Assembly (NCBI GenBank): GCA_019187405.1 | Contig: JABAQZ010000006.1 | Location: 110,445-174,444, forward strand | From: Ignavibacteria bacterium | Lineage (GTDB): Bacteria > Bacteroidota > Ignavibacteria > Tepidaquicellales > Tepidaquicellaceae | Length of the DNA stretch: 64,000 bases | Reading direction: 5' to 3' | In this document: piece after piece, positions 28,316 through 38,389 of the stretch | How the letters are laid out: each line of letters starts with the position of its first letter | Numbering within the stretch: position 1 is the first letter of the stretch | Made by a program: the position numbers and the translations under genes | The notes under the pieces: generated by a model | What the model saw: only the letters and a program-made list of their open reading frames with translations | Told to the model about the DNA's origin: nothing | Databases searched by the model: none

Positions 28316-30049
28316 TCAATTTTTTTTTAAAACTTCTTCTGTCATGTCTTTAAAATTTTTCAAACCTTTCAGATAATTTTTACCGAGATAAATTCTTATT
28401 GCACGTCTTCCGTGCTTTTCAAGTGATTCAAAATCTCCAATTGCCTGCGACTGCTTTAATATTCCAAATGAATACATCTTTCCCGGGGTTGCAATATCTT
28501 TCTTATCGTCACAAACAAACTGAATGAACATCCCGTTGTTCTTTCCTCCTTTATGCAGCTGTCCGGTGGAATGAAGAAACCTCGGTCCATATCCCGAAGT
28601 TGTAGCAATGCACAATTTTTCCTTTAGAATTTCCCTTATCTCATTTAACAGTTTATTGGTCTTTCTTGAATTGTGCAGATATGCCATCAGAGAAATATAA
28701 TCATTTTTCTTCTTTTGTCTGAAGAAAGTTTTAAGATATTCTTCGAAACTCTTTTTACCGGTTTTATTTTTCTTTTTAATGTTCTTTGATGACAATTTTA
28801 TGGATGTATCAATTTTAAGTTTTTTCCATTCTGCCGAATTTTTCTGAAGAGGCAGTTTGTTTTCTGTTTCAAAATATTTTAAAACTTTCCCCGTATTCTC
28901 TTTGCTTTCGCTCACGTTTGGTTCGTCAAAAGGATTTATCTTCAGAGAATATCCCATTATCGAAGTGGCATATTCCCACAAATAAAACAATCCTCCGATG
29001 GAATATATATTTTTTATGCAAATATCTATCACGGGAAATTTTTTATTGCTCAATGAACTATATAATCTTTGAGCTTTCTTGGAATTCTTTTGTGTATAAA
29101 TATTTACAAATAATCTGTCAGTGCCGTAACGAGATAATGATTTTGTACTTTCTCCTTCAACAGGCAATATTCCTTTTCCTTCTTTGCCTGTACTTTCGGC
29201 TATCAGCTGTTCCACCCAATATCCAAAAGAACTTATGTCTTCAGACAATATAAATGTAATTTTATCAATTCCTTTTTTAGCAAGCTCGCCTGCGGTTATT
29301 CCAAGTTTTAATCCATAATTTTTACGAGCTGATTTTATTTTACAAATGTTCATCATCTTTTCGGCATCTGCAAGCAGTCTTTGAATATCGATTCCAGTAA
29401 GCGCTGCAGGCACCAGCCCGAAATAAGACAAAGCAGAATACCTTCCGCCTATGTCGGGAGGGTTTATGAATATTTTTCTGAATTTGTTTTCTCTTGCTCT
29501 GTCTTCCAATACGGTAGAAGGGTCTGTGATGGCGATGAAATGGTTTCCGGCTTCCTCTCCTTTGACTTCTTTTATCTTCTCAAAAAAATATCTGAAAAAA
29601 GAATCTACTTCTATTGTTCCTCCCGATTTGCTTGATACAATGAAAAGAGTTTTTTCGAGCTTTATGGATTTTTCAATTGACAATACAGTTTCAGGATCTG
29701 TACTGTCAAGGACAAATAATTTAAGATAATTTTTTTTGCTCCCGAATGTTTCTTTGAAAACTTCAGGACACATACTGCTTCCGCCCATTCCCAATACTAC
29801 TGCAGATTCAAATCCTTCGTTTCTTATATCGCTGACAAATGAATCTATCTCGCTGCAGTTTTCCTTGAATAAAACGGGAAGGTCTAACCAGCCTAACCGG
29901 TTTTTTATTTTGTCATAATATTTTATGTCAGTTTTCCATGCCGAAGGATTTTTATCGTTTATCAATTCCGGTAAATTTATTTTCTTTGTCTTGGAAATTG
30001 AATTATCAATTCTATCTTTGAATTTTCTTACTTCAAACTTAATTCTCAT
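28316..30049 (-). CDS. pgi: Glucose-6-phosphate isomerase, stand-alone form of the transaldolase-fused type
   Basis: 577 aa. SIS-domain features: VVLGMGGSSMCPEVFKETFG, LDSTDPETVL, FIVSSKSGGTIEVDSFFRYF and the C-terminal TSGYGPRFLHSTGQLHKGG. These match the isomerase half of the bifunctional transaldolase/phosphoglucose isomerase known in several Bacteroidota/Chlorobi-group bacteria, but no transaldolase domain precedes it. Interconverts glucose-6-phosphate and fructose-6-phosphate. 18 bp separate it from tkt and 21 bp from gnd, so the cluster is one transcript. Confidence 0.85.
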   Translation of the reverse strand: MRIKFEVRKFKDRIDNSISKTKKINLPELINDKNPSAWKTDIKYYDKIKNRLGWLDLPVLFKENCSEIDSFVSDIRNEGFESAVVLGMGGSSMCPEVFKETFGSKKNYLKLFVLDSTDPETVLSIEKSIKLEKTLFIVSSKSGGTIEVDSFFRYFFEKIKEVKGEEAGNHFIAITDPSTVLEDRARENKFRKIFINPPDIGGRYSALSYFGLVPAALTGIDIQRLLADAEKMMNICKIKSARKNYGLKLGITAGELAKKGIDKITFILSEDISSFGYWVEQLIAESTGKEGKGILPVEGESTKSLSRYGTDRLFVNIYTQKNSKKAQRLYSSLSNKKFPVIDICIKNIYSIGGLFYLWEYATSIMGYSLKINPFDEPNVSESKENTGKVLKYFETENKLPLQKNSAEWKKLKIDTSIKLSSKNIKKKNKTGKKSFEEYLKTFFRQKKKNDYISLMAYLHNSRKTNKLLNEIREILKEKLCIATTSGYGPRFLHSTGQLHKGGKNNGMFIQFVCDDKKDIATPGKMYSFGILKQSQAIGDFESLEKHGRRAIRIYLGKNYLKGLKNFKDMTEEVLKKN

Positions 30050-30067
30050 CTTAAATTTTTAATTTTT

Positions 30068-32074
30068 TTATTTAAATAATAATTTCGCCTTCGAAACAAT
30101 ATTGTCCGCAGTAAATCCGAATTCTTTCATAAGCTCATTCCCCGGCGCAGATTTACCGAATTTATCAATTCCTATTGATATTCCTTCTTCGGTTACATAT
30201 TTCATCCACCCAATAACTGAACCGGCTTCAACGGAAATTCTCTTTCTAACTTTTGAAGGAAGCACCTCTTCTTTGTATTCTTCACTTTGCATTTCAAATA
30301 ATTCCCATGAAGGCATACTAACAACTCTCGCAGCTATATTTTCCTTATCAAGAATATTTTGAGCTTCAAGTGCAATATAAACTTCCGAGCCCGATGCAAT
30401 AATTATCAGTTCGGGAAATTTTTTGCTGTCACTTAATATGTATGCACCCTTTAAAAGATTTCTTGCCGATGCAAATTTGCTTCTGTCAATTACCGGAAGC
30501 TTCTGACGGGTTAAAATCAACGCAACCGGACCGTGAAATGTTTCTAATGCACATTTCCATGCCTGCGCCGTTTCGTTTGCGTCTGCCGGTCTTATTACTG
30601 TCATATTAGGAATCGAACGAAGTGATATCAGCTGCTCAATTGGCTGATGCGTGGTGCCGTCTTCTCCCAATGCAATGCTGTCATGCGTAAATACGTAAAC
30701 GGGATTTATTCCCATTATGGCAGCAAGTCTGATGGATGGTTTCATGTAATCCGAGAATATCAAAAATGTCGATCCGAATGCTCTCAGAGGTTTGGTCAGA
30801 TTAATTCCGTTTAAAACGCCGGCCATTGAATGCTCTCTTACGCCGAAGTGAAAATTTCTTCCTGCATAATTTCCTGCCTGAAAACTTCCGAATCCTTTGA
30901 GAAAAGTATCGGTTGAAGGCTCAAGATCGGCTGAGCCTCCGATTAAATCAGGGAAAAACGGAGCAAGAGAATTAAGAACCTTACCCGAAGCAGTTCTTGT
31001 TGCCACTGCTCCGTCTTTATCTTGAAATAACGGAAGCATATTTTCAATATCTCTTACCGGCTTCCCACTGATTGAATTCCGAAGTTCATCGGACAGCTCA
31101 GAAAATTCTCTTCCGTATTTTTCAAACAGATTCGTCCAGTTTTTAAAATAATTTTTTCCTTTTTCAACCGAAGCTTTAAAATAATTTATTGCTTCTTCAG
31201 GCACATAAAATGTTTTCTCTTTATCACAGCCGAGATTTTCTTTTGTAAGCTTAACTTCATCAGCTCCAAGAGGAGAGCCGTGAGCGCCTGCCGTATTGAC
31301 TTTGTTGGGACTGCCATAAGCAATGTAAGTTCTTACTTTAATAAGGGTTGGTTTTTCTTTTTCGTCAATCCCTGATTTAATCGCTTCCGAAATTGCATCT
31401 ATATCGTTTCCGTCTTTTACTTCAATAACCTGCCAACCGAATGCCTCAAACCGCAGTTTAACATTTTCAGTAAATGCAATTTCAGTATTACCTTCAATTG
31501 AAATATGATTGTCATCATAAAGATAAATCATGTTGCCCAGTTTAAGATGACCTGCAAGAGACGCTGCCTCGGATGAAATACCTTCCATCAGATCGCCGTC
31601 GCTGCAAATTGCAAAAATTCTATAATCGAAAATATCAAATCCGGGTTTGTTATATCGCGCCGATAAATACTTTTGCGCTATCGCCATGCCAACTCCGTTT
31701 GCAAAACCTTGACCTAATGGACCTGTCGTTGTTTCCACGCCGGGAGTATGACGGTATTCTGGATGACCGGGGGTTTTGCTGTCAAGTTGTCTGAATTTTT
31801 TTAAATCATCGAGTGAAATATCATAACCGGTCAGATACAAAAGACTGTATAAAAGCATGCTTCCGTGACCGGCGGATAAGATGAATCTATCACGGTTTAT
31901 CCAGCCCGATTCATCCGGATTAAATCTTAAAAACTTTGTCCATAATTCAAAAGCCATAGGCGCTGCGCCCATTGGCATGCCGGGATGTCCGCTGTTTGCC
32001 GCTTGAACCGCATCAATTGACAATATGCGAATAGCATCGATACAAACCTGTTGAATAGTTTTATTATTTTTCAT
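30068..32074 (-). CDS. tkt: Transketolase
   Basis: 668 aa from the ATG at 32074; a TTG at 32092 would add six residues and is less likely. Transfers two-carbon units using thiamine diphosphate. [20 protein letters not shown] at the N-terminus, ThDP/metal site [31 protein letters not shown], and the second-domain signatures [15 protein letters not shown] and [18 protein letters not shown] are present. It is the first gene of the tkt-pgi-gnd-zwf-pgl-glk cluster; the promoter should lie in the 290 bp to the divergent regulator remnant. Confidence 0.95.
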   Translation of the reverse strand: MKNNKTIQQVCIDAIRILSIDAVQAANSGHPGMPMGAAPMAFELWTKFLRFNPDESGWINRDRFILSAGHGSMLLYSLLYLTGYDISLDDLKKFRQLDSKTPGHPEYRHTPGVETTTGPLGQGFANGVGMAIAQKYLSARYNKPGFDIFDYRIFAICSDGDLMEGISSEAASLAGHLKLGNMIYLYDDNHISIEGNTEIAFTENVKLRFEAFGWQVIEVKDGNDIDAISEAIKSGIDEKEKPTLIKVRTYIAYGSPNKVNTAGAHGSPLGADEVKLTKENLGCDKEKTFYVPEEAINYFKASVEKGKNYFKNWTNLFEKYGREFSELSDELRNSISGKPVRDIENMLPLFQDKDGAVATRTASGKVLNSLAPFFPDLIGGSADLEPSTDTFLKGFGSFQAGNYAGRNFHFGVREHSMAGVLNGINLTKPLRAFGSTFLIFSDYMKPSIRLAAIMGINPVYVFTHDSIALGEDGTTHQPIEQLISLRSIPNMTVIRPADANETAQAWKCALETFHGPVALILTRQKLPVIDRSKFASARNLLKGAYILSDSKKFPELIIIASGSEVYIALEAQNILDKENIAARVVSMPSWELFEMQSEEYKEEVLPSKVRKRISVEAGSVIGWMKYVTEEGISIGIDKFGKSAPGNELMKEFGFTADNIVSKAKLLFK

Positions 32075-32363
32075 CGTGTTTTTATAAATCAAAATACTTA
32101 ATTAATAAATTATTTTTAAGAGAATTAAAGAAAATTAGACAAATCCAATTTTATACTTTCGATTCCGGAATTTATTTTTACAACTTTTTACAAGGCATAT
32201 AAGGAGATTGAGTTTTCAATTTTCAAACTATTTCGGCACATCAGTATTTATTGAGAGTTTGAATTTTTAAAATGCATGTAAAGTAATTCATTGATTAACA
32301 TTCAAATCAAATTTAATTTTAATCGAAAAACAAATCGTTACATTAAACCTAACAATAATCTTC

Positions 32364-33335
32364 ATGAAAAAATCCAACTTTAACATGTTTGAAAGATTAA
32401 ATCATATCTGTAATTTATTGAACAAAGGTAATTATCATAATGCTGATTCGCTTTCCGATAAATGTAATGTCAGTATAAAAACAATATACAGAGACATACA
32501 ATCGCTAAAAGATAATTACAATGCACCGGTTGAGTATGATAATTTCCGAAAAGGATTTTATTTTTCAAAGCCTTTCAAGCTGAGTAAATTTGATTTATCA
32601 ACTGAAGATCTGTATCAACTTGCAGTAATCCTTGTTTTAATTAAGAGTTAAAAGTCAAATCCATTTAAGAAGGGACAGATATCGCTTTTCGGCAAGATAA
32701 AGCGGAATTACGGAGAAGAGATAACCCGCCTTATAGAAGATATGAAAGATAAAATAAGTTTTAATCAAAACCCGGCAAAGAGATTCAGTACAGACTTGAT
32801 TAAAAAAATTCTTGAGTCCCTTTTTCAGGAAAAAACGATTTACATTAAATATCATAAATCGGAATTTGAAAAAACCGATGAAAGGACACTCGACGCATAC
32901 CACTTAAGATATTTTGAAGGTAACTGGTATCTTATCGCTTATGCTCACAATAGGAAAAAAATCAGGGTAATTTCGGTAAACAGAATTGAATCCGTAAAAT
33001 TAAGCAAAAGGGATTTTTATGTTCCGGAAGGATTTAATGCTGAAGATTATTTCGCATACAGTTTCGGAAAAAAACGCACGTCAAAAATTATCGAAATAAA
33101 ACTGGAAATTAATAAAAATTCAGTTCGCCGAATTCTGGAAAAAAGCATTCATCATACTCAGCAAACCAAATTACTTAAAAACGGAAATGTTCTGGTTTCT
33201 CTTAAATTAAACGAACTGAGTGAAATTAAGGACTGGCTCATGACCAAAGGCAGCAGCATAAAGGTGAAATCGCCTGGTGAACTAATTGACATGATTAAAA
33301 TAAAATCGTCATCATTGTTGCAATTGTATAAATAA
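32364..33335 (+). pseudogene. YafY-type HTH-WYL transcriptional regulator, split by an in-frame TAA
   Basis: One continuous reading frame of 324 codons is interrupted once, by TAA at 32649-32651. Before the stop: a winged-helix HTH_11 domain (LNKGNYHNADSLSDKCNVS, KTIYRDIQSLKDNYNAP). After it, in the same frame, come a linker and a WYL domain (IYIKYHKSEFEKTDERTLD, YHLRYFEGNWYLIAYAHN with the WYLIAY signature) and a WCX-like tail (NGNVLVSLKLNELSEIKDWL). WYL proteins sense ligands such as nucleic-acid species and often control defence or stress genes. An ATG at 32742 could restart translation of the WYL half. Called a pseudogene, though a single base substitution would restore it. Confidence 0.75.
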
Positions 33336-33393
33336 AACTTCATTTCAAAATTTACCTGCTTTAAAAATAAATGTTTTGAAAATTATTTTCAGT

Positions 33394-33410
33394 CGGACAT
33401 TATTTGTCCG
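33394..33410. promoter_or_regulatory. Palindrome CGGACA-N5-TGTCCG, candidate operator
   Basis: A perfect 6-bp inverted repeat with a 5-bp spacer sits 57 bp upstream of the DUF932 reading frame and 59 bp after the WYL regulator. A TATATTTG box follows at 33422-33429, like the Bacteroidota -7 element. No experimental or comparative support; the link to the WYL protein is inference. Confidence 0.4.
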
Positions 33411-33466
33411 TTCTCATGCTTTATATTTGTATGTAAATAATTCTTAAAACTTTTAAAAAAAATATC

Positions 33467-34343
33467 TTGAGCAGAAATACATATATAGATAAGATTTGTT
33501 TTCCGGTTTATACTAAACCCGTTTTTACAGCAAACAATTTTTACACGCCAATTAAAAATTTCGCCGCTGTTTGCGGTAAATTTGAAAATGAAGAGAAGAT
33601 TTTTTCCTTTGTAAGCAGCAATTATTCTCTCATTACCAACCGAGATGCCATTATGATCGGGAAAAAAATATTCAACAATATATTTCCATCGCTTCCTTCA
33701 GAAAATTTAGAAGTATTCAATATATTATATCCTTTCACCAGATCTTTCTGCAACATAGATCTCGTTGTCAAAGAATATACTCTGAATTTATCAGGTAAAG
33801 AATTATAAATACCATATATAAGAATTACAAACAGCTATAATAAAATCAGAAAACTAAAATTCGAGTTGGGCTTTTGCAGGGAAATATGTTCAAACGGCGT
33901 GATTTTTTAAAAAGAAATTGTAAAACTGGATTTCACTCATTACAAAATTTCAACAGAAGATATTTTTACAATAATAAAATCTCAAATGAACAATGAAAAA
34001 CTTGAAGAATATGAAAGAATATTTGTGAAATATCTGAATAAATTAAAAAACATCTCTGTAAAAGAAAAATATTTTACCGGCATGACATTACTGGCATTCG
34101 TAATTTCATACAATACAGATCAGGCATCGGATAAATTCAAGAAGCAAGTTATTCCAAGTTATTCAAAGAAAAAGGGAATTTAATCTTTATGTTAAAAAAC
34201 TAACGTCAAAATATGTAAAAGAAATGAGAGAAAATGCTTACAGCTTGTTTAACGTTCTTATCGAATTTGCAAACAATAGGGTATTTGTAAAAGAATACAG
34301 AGTCAACGATTATCAGGTAAAAGCCGGTAATTGGCTGAAATAA
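33467..34343 (+). pseudogene. DUF932-family (phage/plasmid-like) protein, degenerate
   Basis: The reading frame begins at TTG 33467 and shows an N-terminal part (FSFVSSNYSLITNRDAI), an in-frame TAA at 33806, then the family core RITNSYNKIRKLKFELGF followed by CREICSNGVIF, a second in-frame TAA at 33908, a helical part, and near 34170 a frameshift in an A-rich run. The other frame then carries MRENAYSLFNVLIEFANN, the family's C-terminal helix, and stops at 34343. The NSY...GF.R..CSNG pattern is characteristic of DUF932 (PF06067). Such genes sit on plasmids and phages and near defence genes; their function is unsettled. Not functional as a single protein. Confidence 0.75.
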
Positions 34344-34419
34344 ATTGCAAATTCAAACCAAATTCCGATAAACAATTTTATTGAACAATCATTAAATAAA
34401 TTTAACCTGAAAGGATAAA

Positions 34420-34851
34420 ATGTACGACATCATAGGAGACATTCACGGACATGCATATCATCTTGAAAAACTACTCTTGAAAATGGGATATCGTAAAAAA
34501 AACGGCTGCTATTTTCATTCGGAAAGGAAGGTTGTATTCGTCGGTGATTTTATTGACAGAGGACCAATGATCAGAGAAGCTCTTAAAATTGCCAGAAGTA
34601 TGACAGAAAACGGAAATGCTTTAGCTGTAATAGGCAATCACGAATACAATGCTCTTTGCTATCATACTAAAAACGAGCGCGGAGAATGGATGAGGGATCA
34701 TTCCGAAAGGAAAATGCTTCAGCATTCAGAAACATTGAAACAGTTTAAACATCACGTAAAAGAGAAGATTTGCCTCCTCATCTGTAGATTTCAAGTTTCT
34801 ATGACTTCTGAAGTCTTAAACTACAGAAGTCTTAAACTACAGAAGTCTTAG
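34420..34851 (+). pseudogene. Calcineurin-like metallophosphoesterase, 3'-truncated by a tandem repeat
   Basis: 143-aa frame. Residues 1-120 are a normal metallophosphoesterase start: DIIGDIHGHAYHLEKLL (DxH), VVFVGDFIDRGP (GDxxDRG) and AVIGNHEYNAL (GNHE), close to bis(5'-nucleosyl)-tetraphosphatase/PrpE-like proteins. The remaining metal-binding His residues, expected over the next 100-200 residues, are missing. From about 34770 the sequence is unrelated, and from 34810 it is the 16-bp repeat array, where the frame ends. It is almost certainly inactive. Confidence 0.75.
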
Positions 34852-35097
34852 ACTACAGAAGTCTTAAAATATAGAAGTCTTAGACTACAGAAGTCTTAGA
34901 CTACAGAAGTCTTAAAATATAGAAGTCTTAAAATATAGAAGTCTTAGACTACAGAAGTCTTAAAATATAGAAGTCTTAGACTACAGAAGTCTTAAAATAT
35001 AGAAGTCTTAGACTACAGAAGTCTTAAAATATAGAAGTCTTAGACTACAGAAGTCTTAAAATATAGAAGTCTTAGACTACAGAAGTCTTTGACTTTA
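34810..35097. repeat. Tandem array of 18 16-bp units in two main versions
   Basis: Exact 16-bp period. Version A is GAAGTCTTAGACTACA (with GAAGTCTTAAACTACA in the first two units) and version B is GAAGTCTTAAAATATA. The order is A'A'A B A A B B A B A B A B A B A, then one diverged unit (GAAGTCTTTGACTTTA). The right half strictly alternates A and B, so the unit copied there was a 32-bp AB dimer. The period is not a multiple of 3, so it is not a coding repeat. Confidence 0.93.
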
Positions 35098-35492
35098 GAA
35101 GTTCGAAAAGTTTGATTTTAAACCCTTTTTCAATTTTTCTCTATTCACCACAAATTAAAGTTTTCTTTAAAATACCCAAAATGCGTAGGTTTCAAATCTC
35201 CAAAAATCAGGTTATGATTTTATGATTGTATTTGTATAATTGTAAGACAACACTTTTTTCCCTAATACATTTTCATAATGGTTTTCTCCAGATATTCTGA
35301 GATTTTTAATGAATAATTTCAAATGAAAACTATCTTTATTTTTTTTCCGTTAAGATCAGCAATTGCTTCAGTGAAAATCCGAGATGAAAAAAATGACTTT
35401 TTTGTAAAACATCACCCAACAGATACAAATTGACTTTGCACTTTGAAGATGATATTGATAATTTGATTTGAATAAATTTTTTCATATTAAAG
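35098..35492. other. Intergenic, no feature recognised
   Basis: AT-rich sequence between the 16-bp array and the transhydrogenase gene. Both strands were read; no open frame with a recognisable domain, no strong hairpin and no repeat were seen. The promoter for the following gene should lie at its right end. Confidence 0.6.
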
Positions 35493-36923
35493 ATGCAGAA
35501 AAACAATTCATATGATCTGATCGTTATCGGATCTGGTCCTGCCGGAGAAAAAGCTGCTGTTAAAGCTGCATATTTCGGAAAGAAAGTTGCGCTCATTGAA
35601 AAATCACCAAATGCAGGCGGAGCTGGAGTCCAGACGGGAACTCTTCCTTCCAAAGCTTTAAAAGAAACCGCTTTATATTTTTCAAGAGTTTATGAAAAGC
35701 AGATATTTGAGCAGTCGGAAAAACGTCTTCATAATACAAAATATGAACAATTCATCTACAGAAGAGACATTGCCAAAAAAGATATGCAGACTGAAGTCGA
35801 ATTTAATTTACAAAGACATAAAGTAGATGTTTATACGGGTTTCGGATCTTTTATCGATAGTCATCACATTCATATTAAAGGAGACAAAGACAGTACAATC
35901 AATGGAGAATACATTCTAATAGCTACTGGATCTTATCCCGCAAACCCGCCGGAAATTCCTTTTGACGGAATACGGATACATGATTCAGACACTATTCTTA
36001 AAATAAAAAGATTTCCAAAATCTCTTTGTGTCATAGGAGCGGGAGTGATCGGTTGTGAGTATGCTACAATATACGCTGCTATGGGAGTTAAGGTATTTCT
36101 TATAAATAACAGAGATAAAATACTTCCATTTCTCGATGCTGATATTGCAAATGCGCTTATTTCTCAAATGACAGGACAAGGAGTTGAAATTCTTTTCAAT
36201 ACTTCCATTTTAAAGTATGTCACTCCTAAAAATAAAACTGAATTACTAAAACTCAGTCTTAGAACAGGCGAAGAGCTGGAAACTGACATGGTACTTTATG
36301 CTGCAGGAAGAAGCGGTAACATTGCAGGACTTAATTGTGAAAAAGCAGGAGTTCTGACCGGACCAAGAGAAACAATCCTTGTTAACCTAAATTTTCAAAC
36401 TAATATAAATCACATTTATGCAGTTGGTGATGTAATCGGATTCCCAGCGCTTGCCAGCACGAGTATGGATCAAGGAAGAGTTGCCATTGCACACATGTAT
36501 GACACAAAAGATTTTGATTCGGTTCAGAAAATTTTTCCGTATGGGATTTATACAGTTCCTGAAGTTTCAATGGTTGGAATGACTGAAGAAGATGCAAAGA
36601 ATAAAGGAATAACCTGCAATACAGGTATCAGCAAAGTCAAAGATATTGCACGAGGAAAAATTCAGGGCTCTCCCGATAAGGGATTTCTCAAACTTGTATT
36701 CGATAATGAATCAAAAGTAATTCTCGGTGTTCACATAATCGGAAGAATAGCCTCTGAGCTTATTCATTATGGAATGACATTGGTTCAGGATAAAAAAACT
36801 CTTGATCATATCATCGCCACAGTATTCAATTATCCGACATTTCATGACCTTTATAAATATGCAGCATACGACGGATTGGGGAACAGAAGCGGCAAGAACA
36901 TCAAGAATCCATCCGTCAAATAA
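35493..36923 (+). CDS. sthA: SthA-like soluble pyridine nucleotide transhydrogenase
   Basis: 476 aa flavoprotein of the dihydrolipoamide-dehydrogenase fold. FAD loop LIVIGSGPAGEKAA, second Rossmann loop CVIGAGVIGCEYATIYAAMG, FAD site HIYAVGDVIGFPALAS and the dimerisation domain ending in FNYPTFHDLYKYAA. The redox motif is replaced by GGAGVQTGTLPSK: both cysteines of the CxxxxC pair are absent, which fits Si-specific NAD(P) transhydrogenases rather than disulfide reductases. Role: balancing NADPH and NADH. That is sensible in a cell with the NADPH-producing zwf/gnd cluster 4 kb away. Alternative: another disulfide-independent member of the family. Confidence 0.78.
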   Translation: MQKNNSYDLIVIGSGPAGEKAAVKAAYFGKKVALIEKSPNAGGAGVQTGTLPSKALKETALYFSRVYEKQIFEQSEKRLHNTKYEQFIYRRDIAKKDMQTEVEFNLQRHKVDVYTGFGSFIDSHHIHIKGDKDSTINGEYILIATGSYPANPPEIPFDGIRIHDSDTILKIKRFPKSLCVIGAGVIGCEYATIYAAMGVKVFLINNRDKILPFLDADIANALISQMTGQGVEILFNTSILKYVTPKNKTELLKLSLRTGEELETDMVLYAAGRSGNIAGLNCEKAGVLTGPRETILVNLNFQTNINHIYAVGDVIGFPALASTSMDQGRVAIAHMYDTKDFDSVQKIFPYGIYTVPEVSMVGMTEEDAKNKGITCNTGISKVKDIARGKIQGSPDKGFLKLVFDNESKVILGVHIIGRIASELIHYGMTLVQDKKTLDHIIATVFNYPTFHDLYKYAAYDGLGNRSGKNIKNPSVK

Positions 36924-36979
36924 AAAATATTATGCAAAAAAGAAATTTCTGGCAGAAGAAAATGTGAATATGGATTGTA

Positions 36980-37606
36980 ATGGATCCGCTTGACAGGATT
37001 TCTGAAATACTATTTGGATTAATCATGGTGCTTACATTTACCTGCACAATCAGCATAACTTCTGATTTTGAAAATGAAGTGAGAAACATGCTTTGGGCTG
37101 CATTGGGATGCAATTTTGCCTGGGGAATTGTTGATGCAGTCATGTTTCTAATGAACATTGTTTTAGAAAGAGGTCATAACTTCAGGCAAATTAACAGAAT
37201 TTCTCATGCTGAAAATATTGAAGATTCAAGAAAAATTGCCAGAGACAGCATTAGTCCGCATATGTCGGAACTGAATAGCGATAAATCCATGGATGAAATA
37301 GTCCAAAATCTTAAAAAACTTCCGGAACCGGAACATTCAAAAGTACTTACACTTAGAGATTTTATTTATGCTTTCGAAGTATTTCTGTTGGTATTTATCA
37401 GCACTTTTCCTGTTGTCGTTTCGTTCATTTTTCTATACAATATTTATGCAGCAATGAGAGTTTCAAACGCAGTAGCACTTGTAATGCTTTTTGTGATGGG
37501 ATATTTGATTGTCAGGCATACTGGATTCAAACCCATTACTACTTCTCTTGTCTTTATTTTGCTTGGAATAATATTAGTAGCACGAACAATAGCATTAGGA
37601 GGATGA
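36980..37606 (+). CDS. VIT1-like integral membrane protein
   Basis: 208 aa. Two hydrophobic helices in the first 60 residues (LFGLIMVLTFTCTISI and the segment around GCNFAWGIVDAVMFLMNI), a cytoplasmic stretch (about 65-125), and three C-terminal helices. The opening DRISEILFGLIMVLTFT and NFAWGIVDA are like VIT/CCC1-type iron/manganese transporters, but the metal-binding loop was not confirmed. Its stop overlaps the next start by 4 bp (ATGA), so the two are translationally coupled. Confidence 0.6.
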   Translation: MDPLDRISEILFGLIMVLTFTCTISITSDFENEVRNMLWAALGCNFAWGIVDAVMFLMNIVLERGHNFRQINRISHAENIEDSRKIARDSISPHMSELNSDKSMDEIVQNLKKLPEPEHSKVLTLRDFIYAFEVFLLVFISTFPVVVSFIFLYNIYAAMRVSNAVALVMLFVMGYLIVRHTGFKPITTSLVFILLGIILVARTIALGG

Positions 37607-38229
37607 AAATAAATACATCCATATTTTCAATAATATTTTCTCTTATCATTACGGCTGTCTCATTTTCACAACCTTTTAAAACCGACGCACTTAAAAAATG
37701 GGAGATTAATACCGAAGCAAATTTTTATTTTACTGATCCCTTTTTTATTTCACCTGTTATAACCGCTGACATAAACCGGCTACATTTAGAGTTGAGATAC
37801 AGTTATGAAGAACTGGAAACATTTTCAGGATGGACAGGATTTAATTTTATAGGAGGAAAAGATTTTTATTATGAGATTACCCCGATGGCAGGATTTATTA
37901 CCGGAAGATTAAAGGGTATTGCGCCCGGACTTCGGCTTACTCTCGGTTATTCGGGAATTGAATTCAGCAGTGAATCAGAGTATGTATTTGATACGGAAGA
38001 TAATGAAAGTAATTATTTTTATAACTTTTCGGATTTATCATATTCACCGGCAGAATGGATTTATTTCGGATTCAGTTTTCAGAGAACTAAAGTGATAAAT
38101 ACAGACTCTGATTTTCAACCCGGCATTATGGCGGGAGTAAGTTATAAAAATCTTGATATTACCGGATACTTTTTTATGCCTGAAGAGGAAGATAAATATT
38201 TTATTCTGAATATGAGTTGCGAATTCTGA
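37603..38229 (+). CDS. Outer-membrane barrel-like protein coupled to the VIT-like gene
   Basis: 208 aa. A signal peptide ends near SFSQ. The mature part has repeated amphipathic strands (LHLELRYSYEELE, GLRLTLGYSGIEF, WIYFGFSFQRTK) and an aromatic C-terminus (CEF), the layout of an eight-stranded barrel. No family recognised. The 4-bp overlap with the upstream membrane-protein gene indicates one operon. Confidence 0.6.
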   Translation: MKINTSIFSIIFSLIITAVSFSQPFKTDALKKWEINTEANFYFTDPFFISPVITADINRLHLELRYSYEELETFSGWTGFNFIGGKDFYYEITPMAGFITGRLKGIAPGLRLTLGYSGIEFSSESEYVFDTEDNESNYFYNFSDLSYSPAEWIYFGFSFQRTKVINTDSDFQPGIMAGVSYKNLDITGYFFMPEEEDKYFILNMSCEF

Positions 38230-38389
38230 ATATTACAAATTTATTGAATAAAAGATTTAAAATTATCCGTATTATATTTATCTAATAAAAAATACAGACA
38301 TAAAACAGCATGAAAAAAATATTTTAAAAAATTTCGGGTTATGAAATCCGAATTAACAATAGCAACAGAAGTTTAAATAAATCTGCATA

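Noticed and set aside
34810-35097. CRISPR array in the 16-bp repeats
   Set aside because: Units directly abut without spacers and the period is exactly 16 bp.
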